Assembly (NCBI GenBank): GCA_027924585.1
Contig: BSBM01000711.1
Span: 8,691,001-8,755,000, forward strand
Direction of reading: 5' to 3'
DNA: 64,000 nucleotides
Source: Larix kaempferi
Lineage: Eukaryota > Streptophyta > Pinopsida > Pinales > Pinaceae
Numbering within the stretch: the stretch's first letter is position 1; every line of letters starts with the position of its first letter. Made by a program: the position numbers and the translations under genes. The notes under the pieces are model-generated. The model was not told the origin of the DNA and ran no database searches. It saw only the letters and a list, made by a program, of their open reading frames with translations. This document shows positions 9,890-22,479 of this stretch, piece by piece.

Positions 9890-12800
9890 ATGTCCCCAAC
9901 GAGGTCAGGGTACAAAGAATTAGGTCTCAAGCTTGTTTCTCTTGAGGACAAAAGCTCTCGCATGCCCAAGTGACCTATCATGGTAGGAGAAAAGAAAGAT
10001 GATGGGACAGGAGATCCTATCAAAATGTTGCTTGAGGAAGCCCTCACGCAGCAGAGGAACGAGATGATGGATAATTTCGCGCAAATCCTTCGGCAACTAC
10101 CAACAAGCGACGCATCTTCCTCGAGCGGAGGCGCCGCCCCCTTCAAGGTACAAATCAACTTCGATATCCCTATATTTGAAGGATAGATAGACGGAGATGC
10201 TGTAGATAAGTGGTTGAATCTACTAGAAGGGTATTTTTCTGTCCATAACTTTTCGAATAAAGAAAAGATTACTTTTGCTCTCCTCAAAGCCGTTCCCCAT
10301 GTCAAAGATTGGTGGGACACATTCTGCGAGCAAAAGGACACAGAAGAAGCCTCATTATTTTCAGTCGCGGCCACCTGGGAATCCTTCAGGGATGCTATTA
10401 AGGAACAATACTACCCTGTTGGAAGTTATGACGACTTGTATACCAAATGGACCACACTGCGACAAGAAAGAGACCAAGCAGTGCCAGAGATCACAAATAT
10501 CTTCCATACCTTGCACACCAAGCTGGGTATCAAAGATTCAGAGCAACATCTGGTGCTCAAGTATCACGGTGGTTTGCATAGATACATCCAGACCGAAATG
10601 GAATTTCTGGACATCTCTTCCTTAGGCGCGGACTACCGATATGCTGTCAAAATCGAGCAGAAGCTCAAACAAAAGACGCGGTAATTTGGGCCTGGGAACC
10701 CTTCATAGCAAAAGACAGGAAAGGGCGGCCCCAACCCACAGAATAAAGGACAGAGCAAAGATGGACAGTATCAAGATGACCAGTCCAAGCCGCAAGCAAA
10801 GAAGGACACCGAAAAAACAAAGAAAGATACCGGGAGGTGGTGCGACTTCCATAAGAGCCCTTGGCATAACACTGCTGATTACCGCTCAAAGCAGTCGCTG
10901 GTGGCTGAAGTGAAAGCATCTGAATCAGATGCGGGTTCTGACTCTGAGTCCGAACCAGAAAGGGGAAGACGGATCATTGACGCGGAACCCAGTGCCACCA
11001 TTGCTACCACCAAGCTCCAACCTGATGAACCAGACGAGCCAGAAGAAGGAGAACGACTCTTCTATTCACAGATGTGGGTAAAAGGCACCCCGCTGCATTT
11101 CATCGTTGATAGCGGTAGCCAGAAGAATCTCATCTCAGCAGAGGTTGTCAAGCGCCTGGTCCTGCCGACAACGCCGCACCCACAACCCTACACCATTCGA
11201 TGGCTCCGCAAAGGAAGCGATCTCCGTGTCAGCCAACAGTGCCGAATGCCATACGGCATCAAGCCCTTCAAGGATGAGGTATTGTGTGATGTTGCTCCTA
11301 TCAAAGTTTCAGATGTTCTTTTGGTCCAACCTTATTTATGGAAACGTCATGCTGTATATGAGTCTAGGCCTCGTAGTGTTATTATTTCTTTGAACAGGAA
11401 ATTGTACAGGATACCCGAGGCAGTCCCTCCTAGTGCTATTTCCTTGATATCTTCCAAGCAATGCAGGAAGGTCATCTCTCAGACCGGGAAATTTGTCTTC
11501 TTCGTGATTCGCTCTCAGAGTGAAAGAAAGATCGCAGCCACATCCCGGGCCTCCATGACCGACCTATCCACACAACAGAAGCAAGTGGATAAGGTGGTGG
11601 AAGGATACTCAGATATCTTCTCCTCTCCGACTGGGGTACCTCTGCACTGCCAGGTCAAGCATCCCATCGATCTGACCCCAGGCGCACCGCTACCCAATGG
11701 GCCAGTCTATCGTCGCTCTCTGTTGGAAAACGAGGAGATCAAGAGGCAGATCCAAGAATTTCTCCACAAGGGGCACATCCATCCCAGTTCATCACCTTGT
11801 GGGAGCCCAATCGTGCTAGTGTAGAAGAAAGATGGGACCTGGCGACTCTGCATTGATTACCAGGACTTGAATAAAATCACAGTCCGTAACCGGTACCCGA
11901 TTCCCCGAATCGATGACCTCCTTGATCAACTCACGGGGGCCAAATACTTCAGTAAGATTGATCTAAAGTCTGGCTACCACCAGGTCCCAATAGTACAGAC
12001 AGATGTATGGAAGACTGCCTTCAAGTCAAAAGAAGGTCTTTTTGAATGGCTGGTCATACCTTTTGGTTTGACAAATGCTCCAGCAACTTTTATGAGGATG
12101 ATGGATGATATCCTACGACCTTTCACCAACAATTTTGTAGTGGTGTATTTGGATGACATCCTCATCTACAGCAAGACTTGGGAGGAACACTTGCAGCATA
12201 TTCAGCAGGTTTTGCACACCCTGCGGAAGCACAAACTATATGCAAACTTGGAAAAATGCTCCTTCGGCATGGACAGGGTCCATTACTTAGGCTACATCAT
12301 TGATCGACATGGTGTGCATGTGGATCCAGCCAAGATTCAGGTCATCCGTGACTGGCCAGCCCCAACCACACTCACTGAACTTCGGAGCTTCTTGGGCCTT
12401 GCCAATTTCTATCGCCGGTTCATGCTGGGATTCTCTCATATCGCATGGGCCCTTAGCCAAGTGATCAGGGGTGGTGGTAAGGCAAAATTTGTGTGGGGCC
12501 TGTCCCAACAACAAGCCTTCGATGATTTGAAGAAGCGTTTGTGCTCATTGCCGGTACTCTCATTACCAAACCTGCAACATCCCTTTGAGATCGAGATAGA
12601 TGCTTCAGATTATGCTGTGGGTGCCGTTCTCACTCAACATGGCCACCCCGTGGCATATCATAATGAGACACTATCAGATGCTGTCCGCAAGTACCCAACC
12701 TATGTCAAAGAAATGTACTCCATTGTACAAGCCTACCGCCAGTGGAGACATTACATTCTTGGGAAGGAGACAGTCATCCACACTGATCACAAACCACTAC

Positions 12801-14449
12801 AGTTCATGCAAACCCAAGGAAAGTTGCAGAATGACCGCCATCAGAAGTGGTCAACATATTTACAGCAGTTCCACCTCAACATCAAATATAAAACAGGGAG
12901 TACCGACCGAGTTGCTGACTGCCTCAGTCGACCTCCAGTCGTGGCACTTACCACGGTGCTAGACTCTTGTGGCCATGAGACCTCCAGATGGCCCCACCTC
13001 TACGAGACAGACCTTGACTTCTCCGCCACCTATCAAATGTTGGGCACCAACTCAGTGGTTGCTAATTTCCATATTTAGGACGGGTTGTTGTGTCATCTAG
13101 GCCATCTCTACGTTCCATCAAGCGAGCGTGCGAAGCTGATTTGGGAAGCTCACTATAGTCGGGTGACAGGACACTTTGGCATTGAAAAGACAGTGGTAGT
13201 GTTGTAGAAACATTTCTACTGGCCGAAACTTCGACAGGATGTCGGCAAGTATATTAGGTCATGCACCGCTTGTGCTATTGCCAAATCGACCACTAAGAAA
13301 CAGGGCCTATACACCCCTCTGCCTACTCCTAACAGGCCATGGGAATCCATCTCAATGGACTACATGTCGGGCCTCCTGTCCACCAAGATGGGAAACGACT
13401 ATGTTTTCATGGTTGTAGATCGCTTTTCCAAGATGGTGATTCTAGCCGCTTGCAAGAAGAACATCATAGCAGAAGCCACTGCCAAGCTCTTCTTTGAACG
13501 AGTATGGGTACATTTTGGGATCCCACAGACCATTATCTCAGACCGTGACAGTCGGTTCCTCAGCTCATTCTGGTCAAGCCTCTGGTCACTGCTGGATACC
13601 AAGCTCACCAAATCCACTTCCTTCCACCCCCAGACCGATGGATAAATGGAGGTCGTCAACCGGATGGTCGTACATATCCTACGCATGTACAATTCAACAC
13701 ACCCCCACACATGAGATGAGAGTCTCCCCTATGTCCAACATAGCTACAACCGAGCCCTGCATAGCTCAACTGGTCACAGCCCCTTTCAGGTGGGGTTGGG
13801 ATTCCAACCATTGGGCCCCATGGATGTTGCACTTCCCCTTGCGACCACCTCGACCGACTCGTCCCCAGAAGCTGACAAAGCCGCCTAGTTCATTGAACGG
13901 ATCCAGCATATCCGCCAACAGGTTCAGGATATTCTACAGAAGTCTAATGCCAAGTACAAGCAGCGCCATGATCAACATCGGGTGCCACATAAGTTTCAGG
14001 TGGGTGACAAAGTTTGGTTACATTTGCAGAAAGAACGCCTTACAGGGCCCCATCGAAAGCTTCGCCCACTCCATTATGGGTCGTACACCATCACCAAGGC
14101 GGTGGGTGACAATGCTTTTGAGCTCAACATTCCCCCCTTCCTTGGTCTGCATCCAGTCTTCAACGTGGCTCTCCTTCGGCCATATTTCCCACCACTATTA
14201 GACACCTCAGAGATAGCATAGAAGTTGACACCAATAGAGCTCAACCCTAAATGCCTACAACAAGCATCCAGTGATCATATTGCAGACACACAGATCAAGG
14301 GCACTCGACATCAAAGGATCCCGCTTTATCGAGTTGTCAAAGCAGGGCAGCTCCTGTACCAAGGCAAGTGGCTCACCCGAGGCCAAATTCAGCAGAAATT
14401 TCCTCATCTGATGGGGGAACTCAACGCAATGGAGACCATTTCTTCCTAA
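9890..14449 (+). pseudogene. Ty3/Gypsy gag-pol polyprotein with in-frame stops
   Basis: One frame of about 1,520 codons from the ATG at 9890. Gag (about 10000-10680) has the WWDTF and YYPVG motifs. A degenerate knuckle near 10840 reads C-D-F-H...H...Y, the last Cys replaced by Tyr. The protease is FIVDSGS at about 11105. RT runs from about 11800 to 12350 with CIDYQDLNKIT and VVYLDDILIYSK. RNase H runs from about 12590 to 12930 (IDASDYAVGAV, HTDHKPL, RVADCLSR). Integrase shows H-H-C-C at 13150-13280, then SMDYM, SDRDSRF and EVVNR. The C-terminal tail (VGDKVWL, GPHRKL, HPVFNVALLRPY) ends in a degraded chromodomain-like stretch, suggesting a chromovirus. Premature stops are TGA 9971 and 13712; TAG 10184, 10706, 11822, 13076, 13205, 13886 and 14219; TAA 10682 and 13643. 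No frameshift was found. Confidence 0.93.
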
Positions 14450-14460
14450 GGAGGGAGGAT
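14448..14460 (+). other. Gypsy polypurine tract
   Basis: AAGGAGGGAGGA directly before the right LTR. It overlaps the polyprotein terminator TAA at 14447-14449. Confidence 0.88.
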
Positions 14461-15069
14461 TGATCCATGTGGATATTGGTGGCCACCCACCTTTCCAACT
14501 GGCTCAAAATAGTTTTTTGGCAATTTTGGTATTGTATTGCTTTTAGCAATTTTTCGGGTCCTAAACTTTCGGGGCCATTTTGAGGCCCTAAATGACCTTT
14601 TTTGGCAATTTTGGGGGCAACAAATTGTTGGACCTATTCGAAAGTTGTAAATCTCGGATAGACCTTTCCAACGGGCTACCGAGCGCCCCAAACGGAGATC
14701 GTATGCAAAAGTTACGACCCCAGGAAGTTGATGTACTAACTTACCCAAACGGGGCCCACATGACTTTTGGCACTTCATCTCCTAGGGTTAGGTTTTTGGA
14801 TGTCTAGGGTTTTTTGACATTCATGTTTATTGTAAAAGGCCTTGAGAGTCTCATTGTAACCATCTTCTTGCGAAATGAGCGCAGCCATCACATCTCTTCT
14901 CAGAGATAAGCCGCCACCATTCTAGCAAGCTTGTTTTTCGCTGCATTTTACAGTTCTAGCTTATTTCCTTATTGAATAGAAAACCAGTTTTACTGTATCT
15001 CTGTTATTTTGTGTTAAGCATCTGATAATAATCTGTATTCATTTCGTTCTGCTCATAAAATCCGGATCA
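14461..15069 (+). repeat. Gypsy 3' LTR
   Basis: Starts TGATCCATGTGG and ends TCCGGATCA. It pairs with 9244-9851. Confidence 0.93.
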
Positions 15070-15292
15070 TCTTGGCCCCATCTCCAGAGGGCTTATAGAG
15101 ACAGTCGGATGCCTTATCCCTATTCTATGATCTTCGTCAATTGATGGTCAACCTGGGTAAGACCAAGGTCATGATCTTCAACAAGTTGAAGAAGACCCTC
15201 TTGGATCTCCATTTCTTTTCCGAAAGGGAGGAGATTGAGATTGGGATTGAGGAGCACTTCATTTTCCACTAGCCTATTTACTACAAGATTGC
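15070..15292 (+). pseudogene. LINE reverse transcriptase, part 2
   Basis: Continues the LINE RT after the Gypsy insertion; the first 5 bp are the right copy of the target duplication. It reads LAPSPEGL, then DALSLFYDLRQLMVNLGKTK and VMIFNKLKKT, the region after the FADD box in plant LINEs. It then jumps to EEHFIFH and IYYKI, which belong to the LINE C-terminus, so internal sequence was lost. At least two in-frame stops are present. Confidence 0.85.
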
Positions 15293-16230
15293 ACTACCCT
15301 ATTTTCAACACAATGTTGGTCTTTGGTAAATGGATATATTATCATAGTCTGAAACCTCTCTAAAATGTCAAATTAAGATACTAACATTTTGACTTAATTA
15401 TTGAAAGCAAAAACACAGATATCCTTTGAAACTTATATAGTAAACATGGAAACTAACATTAGAGAAGATAAACACCAAATAAACATGCGAAAAAAGGACA
15501 AGCCAAAAAAGGGGAGCTTCTGGGAGGACTGGGTTGAAGAAAAAGTCTACAATCTAATGAAAATTTAAAATGGAACATAGAGCCGCAATGCTCTTTGTGA
15601 CTTGAATATCTTCTCTAGCAATGTTGTCAAATTGGTGGTTTAGGTTTGGAGTTGAATGTAAGCTCGTCAAGTGCAATTCTTTTATGGCTAACAAGCTCTA
15701 GCTATCCCTAGAGTTGTCCCTCACGTTATAAAAAATAATCATCACTTTCCCTTTGGTTGTTCGTGTCAAAAGAACCTCTGCTCCTTCTGTCTCCCTCCCT
15801 TTTAATTCACTTTTGCATTCCCTTTCAATTCCCCTCATGAACTTCTACTAAACCTTTCCAAAGACCATTCTCATTCCCTAACATGGTGAAAACCATGATG
15901 GTTGCTTTCCCTTTTCCTTTCCAGTTCCATCCCTAATTCCCATTCTATGATTTCATCCTTTTTAACAACAAGCTCCCCCGACAAGTCACTCGACCTTCCA
16001 AACTCTATTCATGCTCCCCTTACCTACTTCATTTCATGGATCCCTCTGCAATCCAATCTAATAGGATTTTCTTTATTTGCTAGTTCCTGGCCATGAGGTT
16101 GAAAATTGGTGAGTTTAGGGTAATTTTTTGTCATAAAAGAAAGTTTCCAGTATACAAAATAAATAACCCTTAGCACTTGCTAGTATGCCAAAATCAAGTT
16201 TAGTACTTTCAAGTGATCATGAGATATAAA
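15293..16230 (+). repeat. Dispersed repeat family, copy 1
   Basis: About 0.95 kb that is repeated at 23156-24140, with a shorter third copy at 27370-27610. It starts near TCAACACAATG and contains GACTTAATTATTGAAAGC and later a pyrimidine-rich block (CCTTTCCAAAGACCATTCTC, ACAACAAGCTC, TCACTCGACCTTC). No protein is recognised; the open frame at 15902-16096 falls in the pyrimidine-rich part. A LINE segment follows on the right in both full copies. Confidence 0.8.
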
Positions 16231-16510
16231 ACCAATGTCTTGATCTTCAACAAGTTGAAGATCCTCTTGGATCACCATTTCTTTTTCCATGGGAAGGAGA
16301 TTGAGATCACCAACTCCTATACTTACCTAGGGGTACAATTCATAAGACCTCGTTTCAGTCGAAAGCATGCCTTGCCACTTTGAATCAACAAGGGCTTCAG
16401 ATTGATAGTTTTTCTCAGATGTCACTGCTCGATCTGGGAAACTGAGATCTCAACTGGCCTTGAGTCTCTATAATCCAAAACAACCCCAACTTCTCTATGC
16501 CAGAGAAGAT
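16225..16510 (+). pseudogene. LINE RT fragment
   Basis: Reads IFNKLK, HHFFFHGKEIEITNSYTYLG and VQF, a LINE segment after the RT catalytic region, then drifts with a stop near 16380. The same segment occurs at 15165-15245 and 24139-24240. Confidence 0.75.
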
Positions 16511-17481
16511 CATAGTTAAATAATAAACTTATAAAAGAAAGCACTATAAATCTACTATCAACTTTAACAAAATATGGCAAACACACATGTGAGTCTCAAA
16601 TTTACCCTGGATACCCCAATGGGAAAAACCAACATCCAAGGGGATTTCTTCTTCTCGAGCCTAGAGCATATAATAGAGAGAAATATGCACATAGAAGTTC
16701 AGAAGATACAATAGAACCTCATGGGTCAAAACCTTAGATCTGCATGCAGAATCAACTACTGCTCATGGAAAATGCGCTCCTGTTGCCTTCTCTAATCTGG
16801 ATCTTTGAAATACTGTCACTGTCAATATTTGGATGTAATACAACCTCTCTAATCACTCTACCCTGGTCTTCTCTGTCAAATTAAGAAAGACTGTAGCCTC
16901 TATGTATTGAAAATGCACCCCCTCTGCATGGGAAATGCGCCCCTCCCTCTGTGAAGTCACCCACACTCAAAATCTGAGCGAAATCTACACATATGCACTC
17001 ACTGCACTATGTAATGGCTAATCTGTGCCTTTGATCAAGTAGGGACAGATCTCTCTTGGAGCCCCTCACTCTCTCTCCCTACAGATGGGCCCCTCTCCTC
17101 AGGAAGTCGCCCTCTACATGCGCAAGTGCGCCCTCACTCTATCAATGACCTCAATCTATGGAGAAACTGCAAAGTAACCTTTTTTGGTGACCTCTTGCCT
17201 CCTTATAATGACTCACTAACTGATTAGGCTTTCTAAACCCTAAAGTGAGTGCATGCAAAAATCCCACTTTTGCATGCTTTTTAATTAAAAATCTTGCATG
17301 CAAAATATTGCATGCATGAGGCAAATCACCCAGAAAGGTCTGCATGCATCCACCGTTGGATTCATCACACCTAGTAGAGTGCATCTCACCCTTTACCCCA
17401 TCCTAATTCCTATACTGAAAATGGACCTCCATGCTAGGCATTTGAACAAGGAAGACAACTTTCCTAGTTAACCTTTCAACA
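16510..17481 (-). repeat. Copia 3' LTR (minus strand)
   Basis: On the minus strand the purine tract AAAGAGGGAG is followed by TGTTGAAAGG at 17481, the LTR start of the Copia fragment at 17482-18905. The lower boundary near 16510 is an estimate. It contains a GCATGC-rich stretch (17240-17350) and no coding region. Confidence 0.6.
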
Positions 17482-18905
17482 CTCCCTCTTTGCGAGGAAA
17501 GTGTTCTCAACCACTCCCATCTTTTCCCTGAAGTAAACAAACTTGCTCTTCATTAGACTTTGTGAGAATGTCTACAACCTGCTCATCAGTAGGTACATAT
17601 TGAAGCTCAACTGCTCCCCTATGAACATGATCTCATATGAAGTGATATATGATCTCTATATGTTTGGACCTGTCGTGAAAAACTAGATTCTCTGTGAGTT
17701 TTATGCAACTCATATTATCACAGTGGATCACAGTTAGCTCCAACTCTTGATTAAATAAACTTGCTAACATCTTGCGAATTCATATGGCCTCGCAACTAGC
17801 TAGACTAATTGCTGTATATTCTGCCTATGTGGAACTCAGTGCCACTGAATTCTATTTCCTGCTAAACCACGACAAAATTGCCGAACCTAAGCTGAAACAA
17901 CACCTGGAGTTGCTTTTCATATCCATTGCACTACCTGCCCAGTCAGAATAAAAAAAACCAACTAGCTACACTCCACCCTTCCTTTCATAGTTCAATCCAT
18001 ATTTTGTTGTACCTCCGATATACCTAAGCACATGCTTTGTTTCCACCTAGTGCACATCTCTAGGATCCACCATATATTGACTCAATGTATTGACAACAAA
18101 ACTAAAATATGGCCTAGTGTTGACCAGATACATCAAGTATCCAATAAGCCAACAATACCTAATGGGATCAACCAACTCACCCTCAAAAGCGACCAGCTTC
18201 TTCCAATTGGTTTCCATAAGTGTGGCCACAGGCCTACGGTCCTACATCTGAAATCTCTTCAAAATGTAAAGTGCATATTTTCCCTGTCCCAGAAAGATAT
18301 GCCCATCTTCCTGCCAAAACTCCATACCCAAGAAGTAATGCATCTATCCTATGTTTCATCTTGAACTCTGAAGAAAGATCTTTCATGCAACCACCTATGA
18401 TTTTCTCTACTCCTGTAATAAACAAGTCATCCACATATAGTACTAAAATGAGTGGTCCCTCATCCACCATGATGAAGTAGAGGTTGGGATCAACCTCGCT
18501 CTTCTGGAAACCAAGTTGCTGCTAGTATCTATCCTTGAATACCAAGCTCTCGGAGCTTGCTTCAAACCATATAGAGATTTTTTCAACCTGCACACATGAG
18601 ACTCTCTCCTATGTACCTCAAAACCCTCTGGCTACTCAATGTACACCTCCTCTATGAGCCCATTGAGAAAGGTTGTCTTCACATCCATCTGGAGAATCTT
18701 CCAATGCATCTGAGCTACAATGGAAATCACTGTTCTGATTGAAGTATAACGAGCCACTGGAGCGAAGGTATCATCGTAGTAGGAAAAAGATGAACACCAA
18801 CACCTCTTATAACTACCAGGAAGGAGATGAACATGATCATATGAAATGATATCTACAAGTAATTTGCGCAAGTTACTTGGATCAACCCTCAAGGTGAGTT
18901 ACATC
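17482..18905 (-). pseudogene. Ty1/Copia RT-RNase H fragment
   Basis: Read on the minus strand. RT begins with YDDTFAPVARYTSIRTV near 18770 and continues MDVKTTFLNGLIEEVYIE (about 18640-18690), LKKSLYGLKQAP-like text, and an intact catalytic LVLYVDDLFITG near 18430. It then runs through the region joining RT to RNase H and ends with RNase H motifs near 17600-17720 (HCDN, FHDRSKHIEI, VVDILTK). It is split across frames by several indels and stops. Gag, protease and integrase are absent. It sits between LINE fragments. Confidence 0.85.
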
Positions 18906-19760
18906 CAAATATAGCCTTCTACGCTGAGCATTTCATGGATCTCAGAGACAACCTCATCGTGTGGCCCCACTATGCACTCCACCATTGGGTTCACATTCTT
19001 CATATTCCCTTAGGCCACACTCTTCATATTTCCTTGGTCCATTTCAAGGTGGGATCTCATAAACTTATGGTGGAAACAAACCACTAGATTGACCGAACTA
19101 ACAAGATCTACCTAGTGTACCATATTTAGGAGGTTGAGAGTGAGGAGCAATTCATTTTCCATTGCCTTATTTATTACAAGATTGCAAGGCAGTTCCATTG
19201 TCATTTCAAGGAGCTTCAAACTCTGGCTAGTTTCTTTAAGAGCCTCAACCAGAGATGTTCACCCTTATAATTGCAAGAGGTCCTTCCAAGCCACATCCAC
19301 ATCTTGGACCGTCTTCCACTCAACAAATCACTTCCTATTTCATAATGATCCCATCAACTAGGGGAAACAAGATGCAAATGGATAGCGATCATTTTTACAA
19401 CCCCAAATTTGTGCAGACACGGAGAACAACCTCCACTTCTACAAGACCCTAGTGACATTACCAACCTTGGTCCCATACCAATAGTCAGCCGATATCATCC
19501 AGATAATAGCAGCGGGTCACTCTTCTAGACAACAACATATTACATGGTCCAACTCCTCTTACAGATCATCCTACAAATAGAGTTCTATGTTGAGACTCCT
19601 CCATTCAGCCTCAGATATTAGGAGAGATCGTTCCAACAAACCATGATAGGCTTGTACCAATTTACCGAAGATTCTAGATCCATCTCTTTGTACATCTCTC
19701 TCTCATATCGACTCTCGCTTCAGAGTTAGTTTTCTAGGATTTATATTAGATTCATACTTT
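18906..19760 (+). pseudogene. LINE C-terminal fragment
   Basis: Plus-strand text near 19030-19340 reads LVHFKVGSHKL, EEQFIFHC and ELQTLASFFKSLNQRC, then LQEVLPSHIHILD. This matches the C-terminal part of the same LINE family as at 15250. Several stops interrupt it. Confidence 0.65.
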
Positions 19761-20780
19761 ACTTTCTGCATCTTGCTTTTCATAGGAGCCGTTTTAGCGC
19801 TCCCACTTTGTATTGACATGATTTTGCACACAAGAGTACCTTTGACCTACTTCAGTTGTCATTCATTGGACATTAATAAAAGTATCTTATCTTGTATTCT
19901 CATTTCATTTCAATGTTTTGAACGTTCTGCTTCTAATATTACATTTTAATCATATTAAGTAAATAGTTCAAAATATAAGAAAACCCAATAGTATATTGCA
20001 GCAACATTTGCAATCTGTTGTAACAAAGTACAAACTATCCAATGGAATATCCACAACAGTTTACAAATCATTAATTTTTGGTTTATTATTTGAAAGTCTA
20101 GATCGATCCTCCTTCCTTAGCAAGCCCAAAATGGTTTAGGTTGAAGATGTATATTTATAGTTTACTATCTTGATCATTTCTCCTTCTAACATCCACCTTA
20201 CTAAGGTTCTTATGTCTACCATCAAACAATAGAGAATGGCATATGACATGACCAAGAATTAGATGGGCAATACCACCAGCAGTCTAAGACATTACTTCCA
20301 AGAATGAAATACATAAGTAAATGGAATAAAATAATTAAGTAAATGGTGTTGTAGTATTGGTTGGCTCCAAAAACATGTGTTTGCATTAAGAGGTTTTTTA
20401 TTTGAGATGGAACTTCCTATCCAACAATGCCTCTTGAACATGTAGATAACTAATTTAATTAAACTTGATTAAAATTAATAAACTTTGTTCACAAATTTTA
20501 ACTTGAATCCTAGTCAAATATTAGACAAACCTCTTACAAGACTTTTATCAAATTAACTGAAATAGTTAATTAACGCATTAAAATAAACTAGATTAACTAC
20601 AAAGACAACGTTAGCAAATTTTATTTAGTTTTCTAATTGAAAAATAAAAAATATAATTGATCAGTTTAAACTTGAAACTCAAAACAAATAAATGAATACT
20701 ATGTAATAATTTAGGATATTCTTGGAAATGATAGCAAGTTTTTTAAAAGTTACTTTATATTTGCTTGTGTGCGAGTGTGT
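19761..20780. other. AT-rich stretch, probably LINE 3' region
   Basis: No coding signal. AATAAAAG near 19876 could be a LINE polyadenylation signal. The rest is AT-rich and unassigned. Confidence 0.4.
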
Positions 20781-20829
20781 TTGCAACATTGGGGGGAAGT
20801 TCCGTTCAAATCAGAATGGAAAATTGAGC

Positions 20830-21165
20830 AAGCAAACAACAATAGCAAAGATCAATCAGAAGCCTACGCTCTCCTCTAGGGTCTTCAAATAGTTAGACAA
20901 CAGGGGATAGACTCCCTCATAATCCCAGGAGATTCAAAAATAGTTATTAACCATCTGAGAATGAGGACACTGCCTGAGGACATTAAATTGAGAGTCGTCC
21001 TCCTGAGGATCCAGTAGGAGATGTTGTCTTATAACAACACCTCTCCCTTCCACATCCTTGAATCTAATAACTCAATAGCAGATATGAAAGCGAATTTGGC
21101 CACTAGGGACTTCGTAGATATACTCGAAATCAATGGGAAGCCTTCTTATCAAACAATCCCTTGAT
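20830..21165 (+). pseudogene. LINE RNase H-like (RVT_3) fragment
   Basis: Plus-strand reading shows SEAYALL (Glu), LQIVRQQGIDSLIIPGDSKI (Asp in GDS), NHLRMR, and NSIADMKANLATRD (last Asp), the order of an RVT_3-type RNase H. A TAG falls after YALL, where Gln is usual, and another at QIQ. It is a fragment with no start of its own. Confidence 0.7.
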
Positions 21166-22066
21166 TAGAACTATTTATTTAGGATATGTGTGCTTCGAGA
21201 AACCCAAGGGAGTCCTCCATATGGAACATCCACAAGTGAAAAAATTGAGAACCTCCTCTAAATCCATCATAAGGCTTAATTCCATGTGCAAATCAATGGC
21301 ATCATGACACTTGGCAGCATGATAAGCATGGCCTTAGACGCTTTGAGCCTATGTCCTCCCCCTTTGCATCAACCTATCCGCACAATAATTGCATGCGACC
21401 TGGAGCATATCCATCCTTTTCCTCTACGCCCCTCATGCCTAGCCCTAGGGAGATTGTATCCCTACATATGAATATGGTGGCTTTGTAGGATTTGGCTTCA
21501 CTTGAACTAGGCATGGATGGTACCTTCTCACCACATCACCAGTTGGGAATGTGTGAATTTAAATTGCCATTAATGGAAATGGTAGAGGAATCAATCTAAC
21601 GGATTGGGCAATCACACCGCACAAATATGATAGCAAATGAAAGGAGATATGAAGGGGTTAACAAGAACAAGGAACCAGATAGGAAAACCTTGAAGATTTA
21701 GCATAGGTCAAAAAAAATCCTAGTCACACATTCTCTTCCCTGGTTTTGCAAGCGTCGTGGCGAAGTGAAGCAAAGGGAACACTACCTAGAGAAGAGCAGT
21801 GCGGGACAAGGAAAATACAGAGCTTGAAAGCACAGTTTAGTTGCTTCAAATTCAAGTTCGAGGCCTTTTTGTTCAGGTCCTCAACTCCTTGGAGATCTTA
21901 GCTGAACAAAAGTGAGGGCTACAACACTTGCAGGAAGAGTGCCACGCTCTCCAATCGAAGGTCGAGGAGCTGTGTAACCAGCCTAGATCCAAATCCTAGG
22001 CTCTATCAAGTGCCGAGAGGGATCAAATCTCTCGAGGTGGAAACCTCTCCTTAAATAGCTCCTTGA
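21166..22066. other. Stretch without firm gene; coiled-coil-like remnant
   Basis: At 21830-22080 the plus strand can be read as a charged, Leu/Glu/Gln-rich peptide with stops (for example LQEECHALQSKVEELC), like a coiled coil from an element ORF. Nothing else is recognised. Confidence 0.35.
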
Positions 22067-22074
22067 GTGCAATA

Positions 22075-22475
22075 CCTGAGCCACCTAATCCTAAGCTCTA
22101 AAGTCTCTAGTTTAAGTCTCATATTTACTTTTTACTTTGTATTATTCTTTGTTGTTTATGGTCGACATAATATTTATTACTTTTTACTTTGTATTATTAT
22201 TTTCTGTTTACTTTGTATTATTTTGTTACTCGACAAACACTCTAAAGTCTCGTATTTACTTTTTACTTTGTATTAAAAGTAAAAAGTAAAGTCTCTAGTT
22301 TAAGTCTCATATTTACTTTTTACTTTGTATTATTCTTTTTTGTTTATGACCGACATAATATTTACCACCTAATCCTAAGCTCTAAAGTCTCTGGTTTAAG
22401 TGTCATATTTACTTTTTACTTTGTATTATTCTTTTTTGTTTACTTTGTATTATTTTGTTACTCGACAAACACTCG
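22075..22475. repeat. Compound tandem repeat with palindrome
   Basis: CTCTAAAGTCTC, TTTACTTTTTACTTTGTATTA and TTGTTACTCGACAAACACTC recur in a nested order at least three times. Near 22255-22290 the text TACTTTTTACTTTGTATTA is followed by AAAGTAAAAAGTAAAG, a near palindrome. Open frames here are repeat translations. Confidence 0.85.
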
Positions 22476-22479
22476 ACAC

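Larger units (their letters stand above)
9244..15069 (+). mobile_element. Complete Ty3/Gypsy LTR retrotransposon (5.83 kb)
   Basis: All structural parts are present: LTRs at 9244-9851 and 14461-15069 with TG...CA ends, a tRNA-iMet type PBS at 9853-9866, one polyprotein frame (9890-14449), a purine tract at 14448-14460, and a perfect TCTTG duplication on both sides. By eye the LTRs differ at about 40 of 608 positions (roughly 93 % identity), so the insertion is old. It is nested in a LINE RT whose text rejoins across the element. The protein is disabled by eleven in-frame stops, so the copy is not autonomous. Confidence 0.95.

Noticed and set aside
13399-13710. 103-codon minus-strand frame
   Set aside because: Antisense shadow of the Gypsy integrase core.
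22067-22276. 69-codon hydrophobic frame that could look like a membrane protein
   Set aside because: It is the translation of the TTTACTTTGTATTA tandem repeat.
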